64,000 nt of DNA from Roseiarcus sp050012775 (GTDB taxonomy: Bacteria > Pseudomonadota > Alphaproteobacteria > Rhizobiales > Beijerinckiaceae), in assembly GCA_050012775.1 (NCBI GenBank), contig JBEKGN010000023.1, positions 15,887-79,886 on the forward strand, written 5' to 3'. A model generated the notes under the pieces. It was not told the DNA's origin, searched no databases, and saw only the letters and a list, made by a program, of their open reading frames with translations. The position numbers and the translations under genes were made by a program. Numbering within the stretch: position 1 is the first letter of the stretch; every line of letters begins with the position of its first letter. Of this stretch, positions 31,950-41,162 are shown piece after piece.

Positions 31950-32203
31950 GGGATGAGATCAATTGACCATTTTGAGCGTCACGCTCGACATCTGCACCTT
32001 AGACCATAAAATGGCGCGATAGTGGCGTTATGATAACAGCCTAATGGCGTCCCCCTCCTTTGGAACGCCCTGAGCGCCGGGCCGCGCCGGTCGGGATCGT
32101 CGCGTCGTCCGTCGATGGCGCCCAAGTTGCAAAAGCGCTATAGAATTTCTGCGATCGATGATCGACGGCGAATCGGCCGTCGGGCGACCGTGGGAGAGGC
32201 GTG

Positions 32204-32347
32204 ATGGCCAAGGGACAGCTACGAAGCAACAAGGAAGCCAAGAAGCCAAAGAAAGACAAGGCGAAGTCCGCTGCGGCCGGCGCCTCCGTTCCCGGCGCTT
32301 TCGCCAAGCAAGGACCGCAGGCGGGTTCCCCCGGCTCGAAGAAGTGA
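32204..32347 (+). CDS. Small Lys-rich conserved protein (47 aa)
   Basis: MAKGQLRSNKEAKKPKKDKA, then a Gly/Ala/Pro-rich end finishing GSPGSKK. A very basic, probably disordered peptide; short proteins with this opening recur in Hyphomicrobiales genomes. It has a GGGAGAGG site 7 bases before the ATG. The function is unknown. The gene stands alone between two - strand genes, divergent from the AsmA gene and convergent with the glutamate-synthase-like gene. Confidence 0.65.
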   Translation: MAKGQLRSNKEAKKPKKDKAKSAAAGASVPGAFAKQGPQAGSPGSKK

Positions 32348-32414
32348 GCCGCGCGCGCCGTTCGCCGGCGCGGCGGAAATCGACAGGCAGGGCGCGACGA
32401 GGCGGCCGACCCGC

Positions 32415-34109
32415 TTAGGTCGCTGCGGCGAAGCTGTCGGCGCGCGCCACGTCCCAGAGCTTGCGCAACGATTCGTCGCGCGCGCCGGCGATCAGTTCGC
32501 CCGGTTCGACCGTCGGATAGAGCTCGGCGAAGGTCATGACCTCGCGGGCGTTCACGCGGCGAGAGAAATGTATCGGACGAAAATCCTGGGGATGACCGAG
32601 CCCCGCCGCGGCGGTCAGTTCGGCGAGCGCATGCAGCATCGAGCGGTGAAAGTTGTGGACGCGTTCGGTCTTGTCCTCGACGACGAGCGCGCGAGAGCGC
32701 GTCTTGTCCTGCGTCGCAACGCCAGTCGGGCACCGGTCGGTGTGGCAGCTCAAGGACTGAATGCAGCCGAGCGAGAACATGAAGCCGCGCGCGGAATTGC
32801 ACCAATCGGCTCCGAGCGCCATCGCGCAGGCCATGTCGAAGCCGTTGGCGATCTTGCCGGAGACGCCGACGCGGATGGAATCGTGCAGTCCGGCGCCGAC
32901 GAGCGCGTTGCGGACGAAGACGAGTCCATCGCGCATCGGCATCCCCAGGTGATCGGAGAATTCCAGCGGCGCCGCGCCGGTGCCGCCTTCCTTGCCGTCG
33001 ACGACGATGAAATCGGGGCGAATTTTGGTCTCGAGCATCGCCTTGCAAATCGCCAGGAATTCCCAGGGATGGCCGACGCAGAGCTTGAAGCCGACGGGCT
33101 TGCCGCTCGACAGGGCGCGCAATCGCGCAATGAAATCCATCATCTCGATCGGCGTCGAGAATGCGTCATGACGCGCCGGCGATAGGCAATCCTTGCCGGC
33201 TTCGACGCCGCGGATCGCGGCGATTTCCGCCGTGACCTTGGCGCCCGGCAGCACGCCGCCATGGCCCGGCTTGGCGCCCTGACTGAGCTTGATTTCGATC
33301 ATCTTGATCTGATCGTTGGCGGCGGCGGCGGCGAATTTGTCCGCGTCGAAGCCGCCGTCGGGCCGACGACAGCCGAAATAGCCGGAGCCGATTTCCCAGA
33401 TGACGTCGCCGCCCCCCTCGCGGTGATAGGGGCTGTAGCCGCCCTCCCCGGTGTCGTGGGCGAACCCGCCGAGCGCCGCGCCCTTGTTCAGCGCGCGAAT
33501 GGCGTTGGCGCTGAGGGCGCCGAAACTCATCGCGGAAACATTGAACACCGAAATCGAATAGGGCCGCGCGCAATCGGGCCCGCCGACTGTGATGCGGAAG
33601 GGCTCGGTCGCGACGGGTTTCGGCGCGATAGAATGCCGCAGCCACTCGTAGCCCTGGGCGTAGACGTCGAGCTGCGTGCCGAACGGGCGCTTGTCCAGCG
33701 CCATTTTGGCGCGCTGATAGACGATGGCGCGCTGATTGCGCGAGAACGGCAGCCCGTCAGTCTCGCTCTCGAAGAAATATTGCCGCATCTCCGGGCGCAT
33801 TTCCTCGAGCAGGAAGCGCAAATGCGCGGAGATCGGATAGTTGCGCAACACCGCGTGGCGCGTCTGCGCGAGGTCGCGAAAGCCGAGCAGCGAGAGACCG
33901 CCGAACAGAACCGCGCCGATGACGAGCGCCATGTTCCAGCGGGGCGCTATCGACGCGCCGATCGCCGCCATGAACGCCAGGGCGATGAGGATCGACAGCG
34001 TCAAAACGATAAATCGCGGCGTAAACGCCAAGGCCAGAACTCGCAAGCGATCCCCCCATCGATTAGGCTTTTGCGCCCCCTTCGTCGGCGAATAACGCGA
34101 CGACGGCAT
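32415..34109 (-). CDS. Membrane-anchored FMN-binding glutamate synthase-like protein
   Basis: 564 aa from ATG 34109. The N-terminus has two hydrophobic segments (about 28-50 LALAFTPRFIVLTLSILIAL and 56-75) that would anchor it in the membrane. The rest is the GltB FMN/Fe-S synthase domain: SVFNVSAMSFGALSANAIRA, AHDTGEGGYSPYHREGGGDV, PDFIVVDGKEGGTGAAPLEF, and the [3Fe-4S] cysteines in CIQSLSCHTDRCPTG (about 455-469). There is no amidotransferase domain, so ammonia or another donor would be needed; the substrate is not certain. The frame is open up to 34310, but that would overlap livF. Confidence 0.85.
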   Translation of the reverse strand: MPSSRYSPTKGAQKPNRWGDRLRVLALAFTPRFIVLTLSILIALAFMAAIGASIAPRWNMALVIGAVLFGGLSLLGFRDLAQTRHAVLRNYPISAHLRFLLEEMRPEMRQYFFESETDGLPFSRNQRAIVYQRAKMALDKRPFGTQLDVYAQGYEWLRHSIAPKPVATEPFRITVGGPDCARPYSISVFNVSAMSFGALSANAIRALNKGAALGGFAHDTGEGGYSPYHREGGGDVIWEIGSGYFGCRRPDGGFDADKFAAAAANDQIKMIEIKLSQGAKPGHGGVLPGAKVTAEIAAIRGVEAGKDCLSPARHDAFSTPIEMMDFIARLRALSSGKPVGFKLCVGHPWEFLAICKAMLETKIRPDFIVVDGKEGGTGAAPLEFSDHLGMPMRDGLVFVRNALVGAGLHDSIRVGVSGKIANGFDMACAMALGADWCNSARGFMFSLGCIQSLSCHTDRCPTGVATQDKTRSRALVVEDKTERVHNFHRSMLHALAELTAAAGLGHPQDFRPIHFSRRVNAREVMTFAELYPTVEPGELIAGARDESLRKLWDVARADSFAAAT

Positions 34110-34197
34110 GACGGCGCCGGCAAGCTCGCACATTTTCGCGCGGCCGCGAAACCTCGCCGAACCCGCGCCGCGACCGACGACGAGCGCCAGGGTGGCG

Positions 34198-34917
34198 CTA
34201 AATCTGCGTCCAGTCGCCGCCGACGCCGGCCAGCGCCTGAACGCGGGCTTCGTCGCGGGCGAGTTCTCGCGCCGGACCGGAATGCACGACCGCGCCATTG
34301 TCGAGCACATAGGCGTGGTCGGCGATTTCCAGGCTCATACGGGCGTTCTGTTCGACGAGCAGAATCGATATGCCCTGATCGCGCATCGTCGCCACGATGC
34401 GAAAGACTTCGCCGACGATGAGCGGGGCGAGCCCCTGCGAGGGCTCATCGAGAATGAGCAGACGCGGATTGAGCATGAGAGCCCGCGCGATCGCCAGCAT
34501 TTCCTGTTCGCCGCCCGAAAGCTGGCGCCCGCGGTTCTGGCGCCGCTCGGCGAGCCTGGGAAAAAGCTGAAAGACGCGCGCGATCGTCCATGGCCCCTCG
34601 CGCTCGATCGGCGTCTTGAGGTTTTCCTCGACGCTGAGATTGGGAAAGACCCGTCGCCCTTCCGGCACATAGCCGACGCCCCAGCCGGCGATGCGATAGG
34701 TCGGCCAGCGCGTCGTTTCCGCGCCGAAAATCGTGATCTTGCCGCTTCGCGCGGGCGTCAGCCCCATGAGGCTGCGCAGGGTCGTCGTCTTGCCGGCGCC
34801 GTTGCGGCCGAGCAACGCGGTGATCTTCCCCTCGGCGACCTCGATGTCGACGCCGTTGAGGATGTGGCTCTTGCCATAGTAGGTGTGAAGGCCTTCGGCC
34901 GCGAGCGCCGGCGTCAT
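34198..34917 (-). CDS. livF: Branched-chain amino acid/amide ABC transporter ATPase
   Basis: 239 aa. This is the second ATPase of a liv-type importer. Walker A LLGRNGAGKTTTLRSLMG (about 36-53), signature LSGGEQEMLAIARAL, Walker B LLILDEPSQGLAPL and the switch His in ILLVEQN context are present. The N-terminal LHTYYGKSHILNGVDIEVAE is typical for LivF. It overlaps livG by 4 bases and is the last liv gene of the operon. Confidence 0.93.
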   Translation of the reverse strand: MTPALAAEGLHTYYGKSHILNGVDIEVAEGKITALLGRNGAGKTTTLRSLMGLTPARSGKITIFGAETTRWPTYRIAGWGVGYVPEGRRVFPNLSVEENLKTPIEREGPWTIARVFQLFPRLAERRQNRGRQLSGGEQEMLAIARALMLNPRLLILDEPSQGLAPLIVGEVFRIVATMRDQGISILLVEQNARMSLEIADHAYVLDNGAVVHSGPARELARDEARVQALAGVGGDWTQI

Positions 34918-35717
34918 GCCGCCTTCCCCAAATAGGCTTGTTGCACCGCCGCGTTGGCCGCGATCTCCTGGGGAGAGCCTTCGGCGAGGAGACTGCCTTG
35001 ATCGAGAACCGTGATGCGGTCGGCAAGGCCGAACACCACGCGCATGTCGTGCTCGATCAGCACGATGGCCATCTTGCCGCCGCGGTGCAGATCGCGAATG
35101 AGTTTGGTCACGGCGTAGGTTTCCTGATCGCCCATGCCGGCCGCCGGCTCGTCGAGCAGCAGGAGATGCGGTCGCAACGTCAGGGCCATGGCGATTTCGG
35201 CCACCCGCTGATCGCCATGGGCGAGTTCGCCGACCAGACGGTCGGCCTTGTCGACCAATCCCGAGAGATCGAGGATCTCATCGATCTGGCGGCGGATCGC
35301 CGATTTCTCCGCGCGGCTGATCCATGGCCGCAGGCGATAGCCGGCGGCGCTCTCGGCGCCGATCTGCAAATTCTCGTAGACTGAGAGTTCGGGAAATATT
35401 TCAGTGATCTGAAAGGTTCGCGCCATGCCGATGCCGACGCGCCGATGCGCGGGCATCGACGTGATGTCGATCCCGTCGAAGACGATCTTGCCCGCGCTGG
35501 GCGGGAAGAAGCCGCTGATTAAATTGAAGAAGGTCGTCTTTCCCGCGCCGTTCGGCCCGATGATCGCGCGCAATTCGCCGCGCTCGACGGTGAGCGAAAC
35601 GTCGTTGACCGCCACCAGACTGCCGAAGCGTTTTCCGACGTTGGCGACTTCCAAGACCTTGGCGCGCGGTTGGAACGCCGCGCCGCCCGGGATCTTAGCA
35701 TCTGGCGCCGAACTCAT
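34914..35717 (-). CDS. livG: Branched-chain amino acid/amide ABC transporter ATPase
   Basis: 267 aa. Walker A IIGPNGAGKTTFFNLISGFF (about 53-72), a signature in the variant form LAHGDQRVAEIAMAL, Walker B LLLLDEPAAGMGDQE and VLIEHDMRVVFGLADRITVL identify the LivG-type subunit. The LAHGDQR variant in place of LSGGQ is often seen in LivG/UrtD-like subunits. It overlaps livF and livM by 4 bases each. Confidence 0.93.
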   Translation of the reverse strand: MSSAPDAKIPGGAAFQPRAKVLEVANVGKRFGSLVAVNDVSLTVERGELRAIIGPNGAGKTTFFNLISGFFPPSAGKIVFDGIDITSMPAHRRVGIGMARTFQITEIFPELSVYENLQIGAESAAGYRLRPWISRAEKSAIRRQIDEILDLSGLVDKADRLVGELAHGDQRVAEIAMALTLRPHLLLLDEPAAGMGDQETYAVTKLIRDLHRGGKMAIVLIEHDMRVVFGLADRITVLDQGSLLAEGSPQEIAANAAVQQAYLGKAA

Positions 35718-36673
35718 GCTTCGCTCTTGCGTTTGACGAAGCCGAGAAGGCCGCGCGGAAAGAAGAGCACGATGAGAACGAACAGGACCCCGACGCCCGA
35801 CATCCAGTTGACGGTGACGCTGGAGAGATAGTCCTGGAGCACGACGAACACGGCGGCGCCGAGCAGCGGCCCCCAGAAGTTGCGCATGCCCCCCATCACC
35901 GCCATCATGACGAAGTCGCCGGATTGGCTGTAATGCAGGCCGCGCGGATCGGCGAAATTATTCACCAGCGCGTAGAGCGCGCCGGCGAAGCCCATGAAGA
36001 AGCAGGATAGCGTGAACGCGATCCAGATGTGGCGATCGACGGGTATGCCGAGAAATCGCGCCCGACGCTCGTTTTCGCGGATGGCGATCAAGGTGCGCCC
36101 GAACGGCGAGCGCAGGATAAAGCCCATGATCGCCACGATCAGGGCGAAGCAGACGAGCACGAAATAATAGAAGGCGTTGGCGTTCGACAGGATGTCGATC
36201 GAAAACAGGCCGAAGTCGAGCGGCTGGCGCGAAAAGCCGCGCAAGCCGTCGTCGCCGCCGGTCAGCGAGCTCCACTGGAAGGCGATATAGTAAAAGACTT
36301 GCCCGATCGCGATGGTCACCATCGCGAAATAGACGCCGCGCCGGCGCGCAATGACCCATCCTAGCGCGGCGCCGACGAGGCCGCCGAGCAGCATCCCGCA
36401 GACAAGCGCGAGCGGCGTGCTCGGAGCCAGAAATTTCAGGGCGAGGCCGGCGCCGTAGGCGCCCAGGCCGAAATAGGCGGCATGGCCGAAGGATAGCACC
36501 CCGGTGAAGCCGAGAAGGAAATTCACCGACATGGCGGCGAGCGCCAGCACGAGCACGCGCGTGCCGAGCGCCGTGTAGCCGCCGAGCGAGGGCATCCAAT
36601 ACGGCGCAAGCGCCAGCAGCGCCCAGATGGCCAATTGCACGGCCAGTTTTCGCGTCGAAACGGCGCCGCTCAC
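35714..36673 (-). CDS. livM: Branched-chain amino acid/amide ABC transporter permease
   Basis: 319 aa, with about ten hydrophobic segments. LivM motifs are visible: VNFLLGFTGVLSFGHAAYFG (about 50-69), LGAYGAGLALKFLA, ARRRGVYFAMVTIAIGQVFY, TGGDDGLRG and GLHYSQSGDFVMMAVMGGMR with FWGPLLGAAVFVVLQDY. The N-terminus has one extra hydrophobic helix typical of LivM compared with LivH. Confidence 0.93.
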   Translation of the reverse strand: MSGAVSTRKLAVQLAIWALLALAPYWMPSLGGYTALGTRVLVLALAAMSVNFLLGFTGVLSFGHAAYFGLGAYGAGLALKFLAPSTPLALVCGMLLGGLVGAALGWVIARRRGVYFAMVTIAIGQVFYYIAFQWSSLTGGDDGLRGFSRQPLDFGLFSIDILSNANAFYYFVLVCFALIVAIMGFILRSPFGRTLIAIRENERRARFLGIPVDRHIWIAFTLSCFFMGFAGALYALVNNFADPRGLHYSQSGDFVMMAVMGGMRNFWGPLLGAAVFVVLQDYLSSVTVNWMSGVGVLFVLIVLFFPRGLLGFVKRKSEA

Positions 36674-37539
36674 GTCATCATGCCTTCTTCGCCCAACAAG
36701 CCGCGCGGACGCGCCAGCAGGATGACCGCCATCAGCACATACATGACGGCCTCGCTGGCGGCGGGCGCGAACACCGCCGTCACGCCGGACGCCACGCCGA
36801 TCAGCAGCCCGCCGATCAAGGTTCCCGTCAGGCTGCCGACGCCGCCGATGATGATGGCGATGAAGCTCGGCATCAGCAGGCCGGTTCCCATCGTCGGCTC
36901 GAGGCCGAGCTGCCCCGCCGCCAACGCGCCGGCCAGCCCGGCAAGGTAGATTCCGCCGGCGAAGTTGAGCGATCGCAGCATCCGCACGTTGACGCCCATC
37001 GCCGCGACCGTTTCGAGGTCGAGCGTGGCGGCGCGAATGCGAATGCCCAGACGGGTGTAGCGCAGCAGGGTGAAAATCAGACCCACCGCGATCGTCACCG
37101 TCGCCACCATGAACAGGCGATAACCCGTGATGAAGAAAAATTCGTGGCTCAGCGGCCGCGCGAGGAACGGCGGGATCGTCACCGGCTTGCCCTGGGCGCC
37201 CCAGATGAAGCGCGTGCCGTCTTCAATGATGAACGCCAGGCCGAAGGTCATGAGCAGGCTGTAGAGCGGATCGCGGCCATAGAGCGGACGGATCAGAACC
37301 GCCTCGACGGCGAAGCCGATCACCGCGGTGAGCACGGGCGCGATCAGCAGCGCGCCCCAGAAGCCGACATAGGGCGTGATCGTATAGGCGATGTAGCCGC
37401 CGATGACGAGAAACCCGCCGTGGGCGAAATTGATCACGTTGCTCAAATTGAGGATCAGCGACAGGCCGAGCGCCATCAGCGCGTAAAAGGCGCCGATGAT
37501 CAGGCCGTTGGTGACGTTGAAAAGCAGCAGCTGCGTCAT
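36670..37539 (-). CDS. livH: Branched-chain amino acid/amide ABC transporter permease
   Basis: 289 aa, about eight membrane helices. The N-terminal NGLIIGAFYALMALGLSLIL and NLSNVINFAHGGFLVIGGYI, followed later by GIRIRAATLDLETVAAMGVN and LAGALAAGQLGLEPTMGTGL, are classic LivH stretches. It overlaps livM by 4 bases and follows the binding-protein gene by 6 bases. Confidence 0.93.
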   Translation of the reverse strand: MTQLLLFNVTNGLIIGAFYALMALGLSLILNLSNVINFAHGGFLVIGGYIAYTITPYVGFWGALLIAPVLTAVIGFAVEAVLIRPLYGRDPLYSLLMTFGLAFIIEDGTRFIWGAQGKPVTIPPFLARPLSHEFFFITGYRLFMVATVTIAVGLIFTLLRYTRLGIRIRAATLDLETVAAMGVNVRMLRSLNFAGGIYLAGLAGALAAGQLGLEPTMGTGLLMPSFIAIIIGGVGSLTGTLIGGLLIGVASGVTAVFAPAASEAVMYVLMAVILLARPRGLLGEEGMMT

Positions 37540-37545
37540 CGCGGC

Positions 37546-38808
37546 CTAAGCCGGCCATTGGATCTTGCAGCCCGTCTCGCCTTCGGCCGGCGCCGTGGCG
37601 TCGCCGGCGATCACGTGGTCGACGCGAAACAAATCCTCGGGATCGCTCGCGCCGTGGGATTGCGCCTCGCCGACGAAGGCCGAAGTCATCAACTGATGAT
37701 CGCCGGCGCGATAATAGCACTTGTTGGGTTGCAGTTTGATTTCAGGAGGCAATTCGAAATTGCCCAGCGCCTTGGCGAGCGCGACCGAGTCGAGCGTCTT
37801 TTGCTGGTTGGCGACTCCGGCGAGCGTGTGCACCGAGGTGTAACCGAACCAATGGCGCGCGGTCGGAACCTTGCCGCCGTTCACCTTGCGGATGTCGGCG
37901 ACGAATTTGTCGACCCCGGGAACGCCCGGCTGGTTCCAATACCATTCGAACATCCAAATCCCGATCCGCGCCTCCGGGGGCATCGCCTCGAGCGCCTCGA
38001 GCTCCTGCTGAAGGCCCGCCACGTGAGCCTGCTGGTTGAGGCCGAACTGCACGATCTGCTTGAGACAGTTCACCATGTCGGAGCCTTGCGGCAGCACCAG
38101 GATAACGTCCGGGCTCGCGGCCTGCGCCTTGATGAGATAAGCGGAGAAATCGGTGGTGCCGAGAGGCGTGAGCTCGTTGCCGGTCACCGTGCCCCCGAGT
38201 TTGGCCAAATCGGTGGCCGCAGCCTTCTGCAGCGTATGGCCGAAGGCGTAGTCGGGCGTGATGAAATGCCATTTCTTGCCGTATTGGCTGAACAGCAGGC
38301 TGGAGACCGAATTCGCCTCCATGCTGGTGGTGTTGCAAACCCGGTAGACGTTCCATTTGCAATCGGCGCCGGTGATCGAGTCGGTATGGCCGCCCGAGAC
38401 GATGTGGAGAATTCTCTTTTCGTTGCTGACCTGGGCGATCGCTTGAGCGACCCCCGAGTTCACGTCGCCGATCAGGAAAGACACCTGATCGCGCTCGATC
38501 AGCTTGCGAGCTTTTTGCACGCCGGTGCCGACGTCGTTGGCCGAATCCTCGACGAGCAGTTCGATCGGGCGCCCGAGAACGCCGCCGGCGGCGTTGATCT
38601 GATCGACCGCGAGCCTGGCGCCCATCACTTCGTTTTGCGCCACCGCCGCATAGACGCCGGTCAAGGGATCGATCATGCCGATCCGGATCGGCGTTTCGGC
38701 GCGCGCCGCGATGACGAAAGGCGATGCGACGCTGAGGCCGCCCAGCGCGGCCGCGCCCTTGAGGACCGAACGGCGGTCAAATCGACGAGACTGAAACGGC
38801 GTCGCCAT
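37546..38808 (-). CDS. Tat-exported substrate-binding protein of the liv-type transporter
   Basis: 420 aa from ATG 38808, which has GGGGAGGAG just upstream. The N-terminal RRFDRRSVLKGAAALGGLSV with VIAARA is a twin-arginine signal, unusual for this class but frequent in alphaproteobacteria. The mature protein is of Peripla_BP_6 type: IRIGMIDPLTGVYAAVAQNE, GARLAVDQINAAGGVLGRPI, ELLVEDSANDVGTGVQKARK. It is closer to amide/urea-binding members than to LivJ in its GDVNSGVAQAIAQVSNEKRI region. The ligand cannot be told. It is the first gene of the liv operon. Confidence 0.88.
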   Translation of the reverse strand: MATPFQSRRFDRRSVLKGAAALGGLSVASPFVIAARAETPIRIGMIDPLTGVYAAVAQNEVMGARLAVDQINAAGGVLGRPIELLVEDSANDVGTGVQKARKLIERDQVSFLIGDVNSGVAQAIAQVSNEKRILHIVSGGHTDSITGADCKWNVYRVCNTTSMEANSVSSLLFSQYGKKWHFITPDYAFGHTLQKAAATDLAKLGGTVTGNELTPLGTTDFSAYLIKAQAASPDVILVLPQGSDMVNCLKQIVQFGLNQQAHVAGLQQELEALEAMPPEARIGIWMFEWYWNQPGVPGVDKFVADIRKVNGGKVPTARHWFGYTSVHTLAGVANQQKTLDSVALAKALGNFELPPEIKLQPNKCYYRAGDHQLMTSAFVGEAQSHGASDPEDLFRVDHVIAGDATAPAEGETGCKIQWPA

Positions 38809-39033
38809 GGAACTCCTCCCCAAACTCGTTGTTCGCGATTGTCCGGGGCCGCCGCCGATGTTTCGACGTCGACGCGGCGACGCCTCGCGTTGCCTGATAT
38901 TGCGCATTATCCCCGCGCAAACGCAAGCGGCGGGACGGGCGCGTCAGGGAGATTTTGGAGCCGATCTCATTCCGTCGCGCCGCGCCGACGGATCTCGCGA
39001 CGCGCCCGCCGATCGCTTCCCGCAGGGGCGATC

Positions 39034-40197
39034 TTACCGCTCGGTCTCGCGCTCCGCCCGACCGCCGATCCACACGCCGGCGAGGCCGAGATCGTCCCGG
39101 AGATGCACGAGGTCGGCGCGAAGCCCCGGCGCGAGGCGCCCGATGCGGCCATCGAGCCGCAACAGCCGCGCCGGAGTCGACGTCGCCATGCGCAGCGCGT
39201 CGGCGAGCGGCAGGCCGAGCGTCTCAACGACGTAGCGCACGGAATCGAGCATCGTGATCGCCGCGCCGGCAAGCGCGCCGTCTTCGGCGATCAGGCGCGT
39301 TCCCGTCCGCGTCACGCGCCGCCCCTGCAACGCGAAGACCGGCGGGCCGCCGGCGGCGGGAGGCATGGCGTCGGAGACGAGCGCGATTCCCCGCGCGCCC
39401 TTGGCGTTGAAAGCGGCGCGCATCGCCGCGTCGTGCACGTGATGGCCGTCGGCGATGAGGCCGCAGACGACGCGGGGATCGGCGAGCGCGGCGCCGACAA
39501 GACCGGGCGCTCGCGGTGAAAGCTGGCTCATCGCGTTAAAGAGATGCGTCACCGCGCTCGCGCCGGCCGCAAAGGCCGCCCCCGCCTCCTCGGCGCTCGC
39601 CTCGGCATGGCCGAGGCTGACGATCACCCCCGCCGCCGCGAGCCTGGCGATCAAATCGACGCCGACGGCGGCCGGCGCCAAGGTCACGACCATCGCCCCC
39701 GCCCGCGCCGCGATGAGTCGCTGCGCGTCCTGCTCGCGCATCGCGCGGATGAATTCGGGGAGATGCACGCCCTTGCGCCGCGCATCGATATAGGGGCCCT
39801 CGACATGCACCCCGAATGCGCCGGGCGCGCTCCTCGCCGCCTCGCGCGCCGCATCCAGCGCCGCCGCGAGAACTTCCGGCGCGTCGGTGATCACGGTCGG
39901 CAGGATCGCGGTCGTTCCCTCGCGCCGATGAGCGGCGGCGATCGCGCCGATCGCCTCGGGCGTCGGCGTCGCATTGAACAGCACGCCGCCGCCGCCATTG
40001 ACGTGCCAATCGACGAAGCCGGGCGCGAGAACGCCGCCGCCGAGATCGTGCTGCGCGCCGCCGCGCGGACGCTCGGCGACGGCGGCGATCCCTCGAACCG
40101 CGCCGTCCTCGACGACGAGCGCGCAATCCTCGCGTAGCGCGACGCCGTCGAACAGGCGCGCGCCGTAGAAGACTTGCAGCCCGCTCGCCCCGCTCAA
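39034..40197 (-). CDS. nagA: N-acetylglucosamine-6-phosphate deacetylase
   Basis: 387 aa. The enzyme removes acetate from GlcNAc-6-phosphate in amino-sugar or cell-wall recycling. Motifs are LAPGFVDWHVNGGGGVLFN (about 57-75), FGVHVEGPYIDARRKG (metal Glu), VSLGHAEASAEEAGAAF, AVTHLFNAMSQLSPRAPG, GLIADGHHVHDAAMRAAF and LVSDAMPPAA with the catalytic Asp. It overlaps the kinase gene upstream by 4 bases, forming a two-gene operon. Confidence 0.93.
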   Translation of the reverse strand: MSGASGLQVFYGARLFDGVALREDCALVVEDGAVRGIAAVAERPRGGAQHDLGGGVLAPGFVDWHVNGGGGVLFNATPTPEAIGAIAAAHRREGTTAILPTVITDAPEVLAAALDAAREAARSAPGAFGVHVEGPYIDARRKGVHLPEFIRAMREQDAQRLIAARAGAMVVTLAPAAVGVDLIARLAAAGVIVSLGHAEASAEEAGAAFAAGASAVTHLFNAMSQLSPRAPGLVGAALADPRVVCGLIADGHHVHDAAMRAAFNAKGARGIALVSDAMPPAAGGPPVFALQGRRVTRTGTRLIAEDGALAGAAITMLDSVRYVVETLGLPLADALRMATSTPARLLRLDGRIGRLAPGLRADLVHLRDDLGLAGVWIGGRAERETER

Positions 40198-41090
40198 GCC
40201 TCGCCGCTTTCGCTCGCGGGCAGAACCCCGCCCGCCAAAAGGATCGCGCCGTCGGCGGCGTCGAACGACGGCCGGCGCAGCGCCGCTTGCAGCGGCGCTT
40301 CGAGATAGGGCCTGAGCGCCCGGCTCAAGCCGCCGACCAGGGCGACCCGTTCGGCGCCGAGGGCCTGTACGGCCCGGATCAGGGCGTCGACCGCCCGCGC
40401 GGCGGCGCGCACGATCGCGAGCGCGATTTCATCGCCCGCCCCCGCGCGCTCGAACGCCAGCGGCGCGAAAGCGCCGTAGCCCGCCGGTTTGGCGCTGACC
40501 GCCCATTGGATCGCCACCAGAGGATCGTCGCGAAAGCGTCGCATGACTTCCTGCGTCAGCGGCGACGCAGGGCCGAGGCCGTCGTGCGCGCGCAAAGCGG
40601 CGCGAACGGCGTCGGCGCCGACGCGCGCCGCCGAGCCATCGTCGCCGAGCAGGAACCCGCGTCCGCCGATCACGATATCGCGCCCGCGCACCCGCGCGAT
40701 CGCCGCCGAGCCGGTGCCGGAGATGACCAATGCGCCGTCGCCGCCGCCATGGGCGCCCAGGCACGCCGTCACCGCGTCGTTGGCGGCGCGCACGCCGGCC
40801 ATTCCCTCGAAGCGCGCCTCGACGCGCTTGGCGTCGTCGGCGCTTGAAAGCCCGGCGAGGCCGAGACCGAGGGCGAGGCGCGCGCGATCCGCCGCGGCGA
40901 GCCCCGCCTTGGCGCAAACCGCTTCGATCTGCGCGCGCGCGGTGGCGATCGCCCCTTCAAAATCGACGTACATATTGCCGCCCGGCCCCTCGACCTCGGC
41001 GACAAGCGCGCCCGCCGCGTCGCGAATGCGCGCCCGGCAGCGCGAAGCGCCGTCGTCAACGCCGAGAAACAAACGCGGACCGGCTTGCAA
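40194..41090 (-). CDS. BadF/BadG/BcrA/BcrD-type kinase, probable N-acetylglucosamine or glucosamine kinase
   Basis: 298 aa. The ASKHA-fold start FLGVDDGASRCRARIRDAAG (phosphate loop) and LVISGTGSAAIARVRGRDIV, GGRGFLLGDDGSAARVGADA are typical of the BadF family sugar kinases. Being in one operon with nagA, phosphorylation of GlcNAc to feed the deacetylase is the natural reading, although the family also phosphorylates glucosamine. Confidence 0.85.
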   Translation of the reverse strand: MQAGPRLFLGVDDGASRCRARIRDAAGALVAEVEGPGGNMYVDFEGAIATARAQIEAVCAKAGLAAADRARLALGLGLAGLSSADDAKRVEARFEGMAGVRAANDAVTACLGAHGGGDGALVISGTGSAAIARVRGRDIVIGGRGFLLGDDGSAARVGADAVRAALRAHDGLGPASPLTQEVMRRFRDDPLVAIQWAVSAKPAGYGAFAPLAFERAGAGDEIALAIVRAAARAVDALIRAVQALGAERVALVGGLSRALRPYLEAPLQAALRRPSFDAADGAILLAGGVLPASESGEA

Positions 41091-41162
41091 GCGACTCCCC
41101 CAGCGCCTTCTTCGAAACGGCGAGGCCTTTCTCGGCCGAAACGCCGCGAAACTCCCGTCCCA

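Noticed and set aside
34110..34310. Longer N-terminus for the GltB-like protein
   Set aside because: It would overlap the end of livF by 113 bases and adds residues without similarity; ATG 34109 starts just before the two membrane helices.
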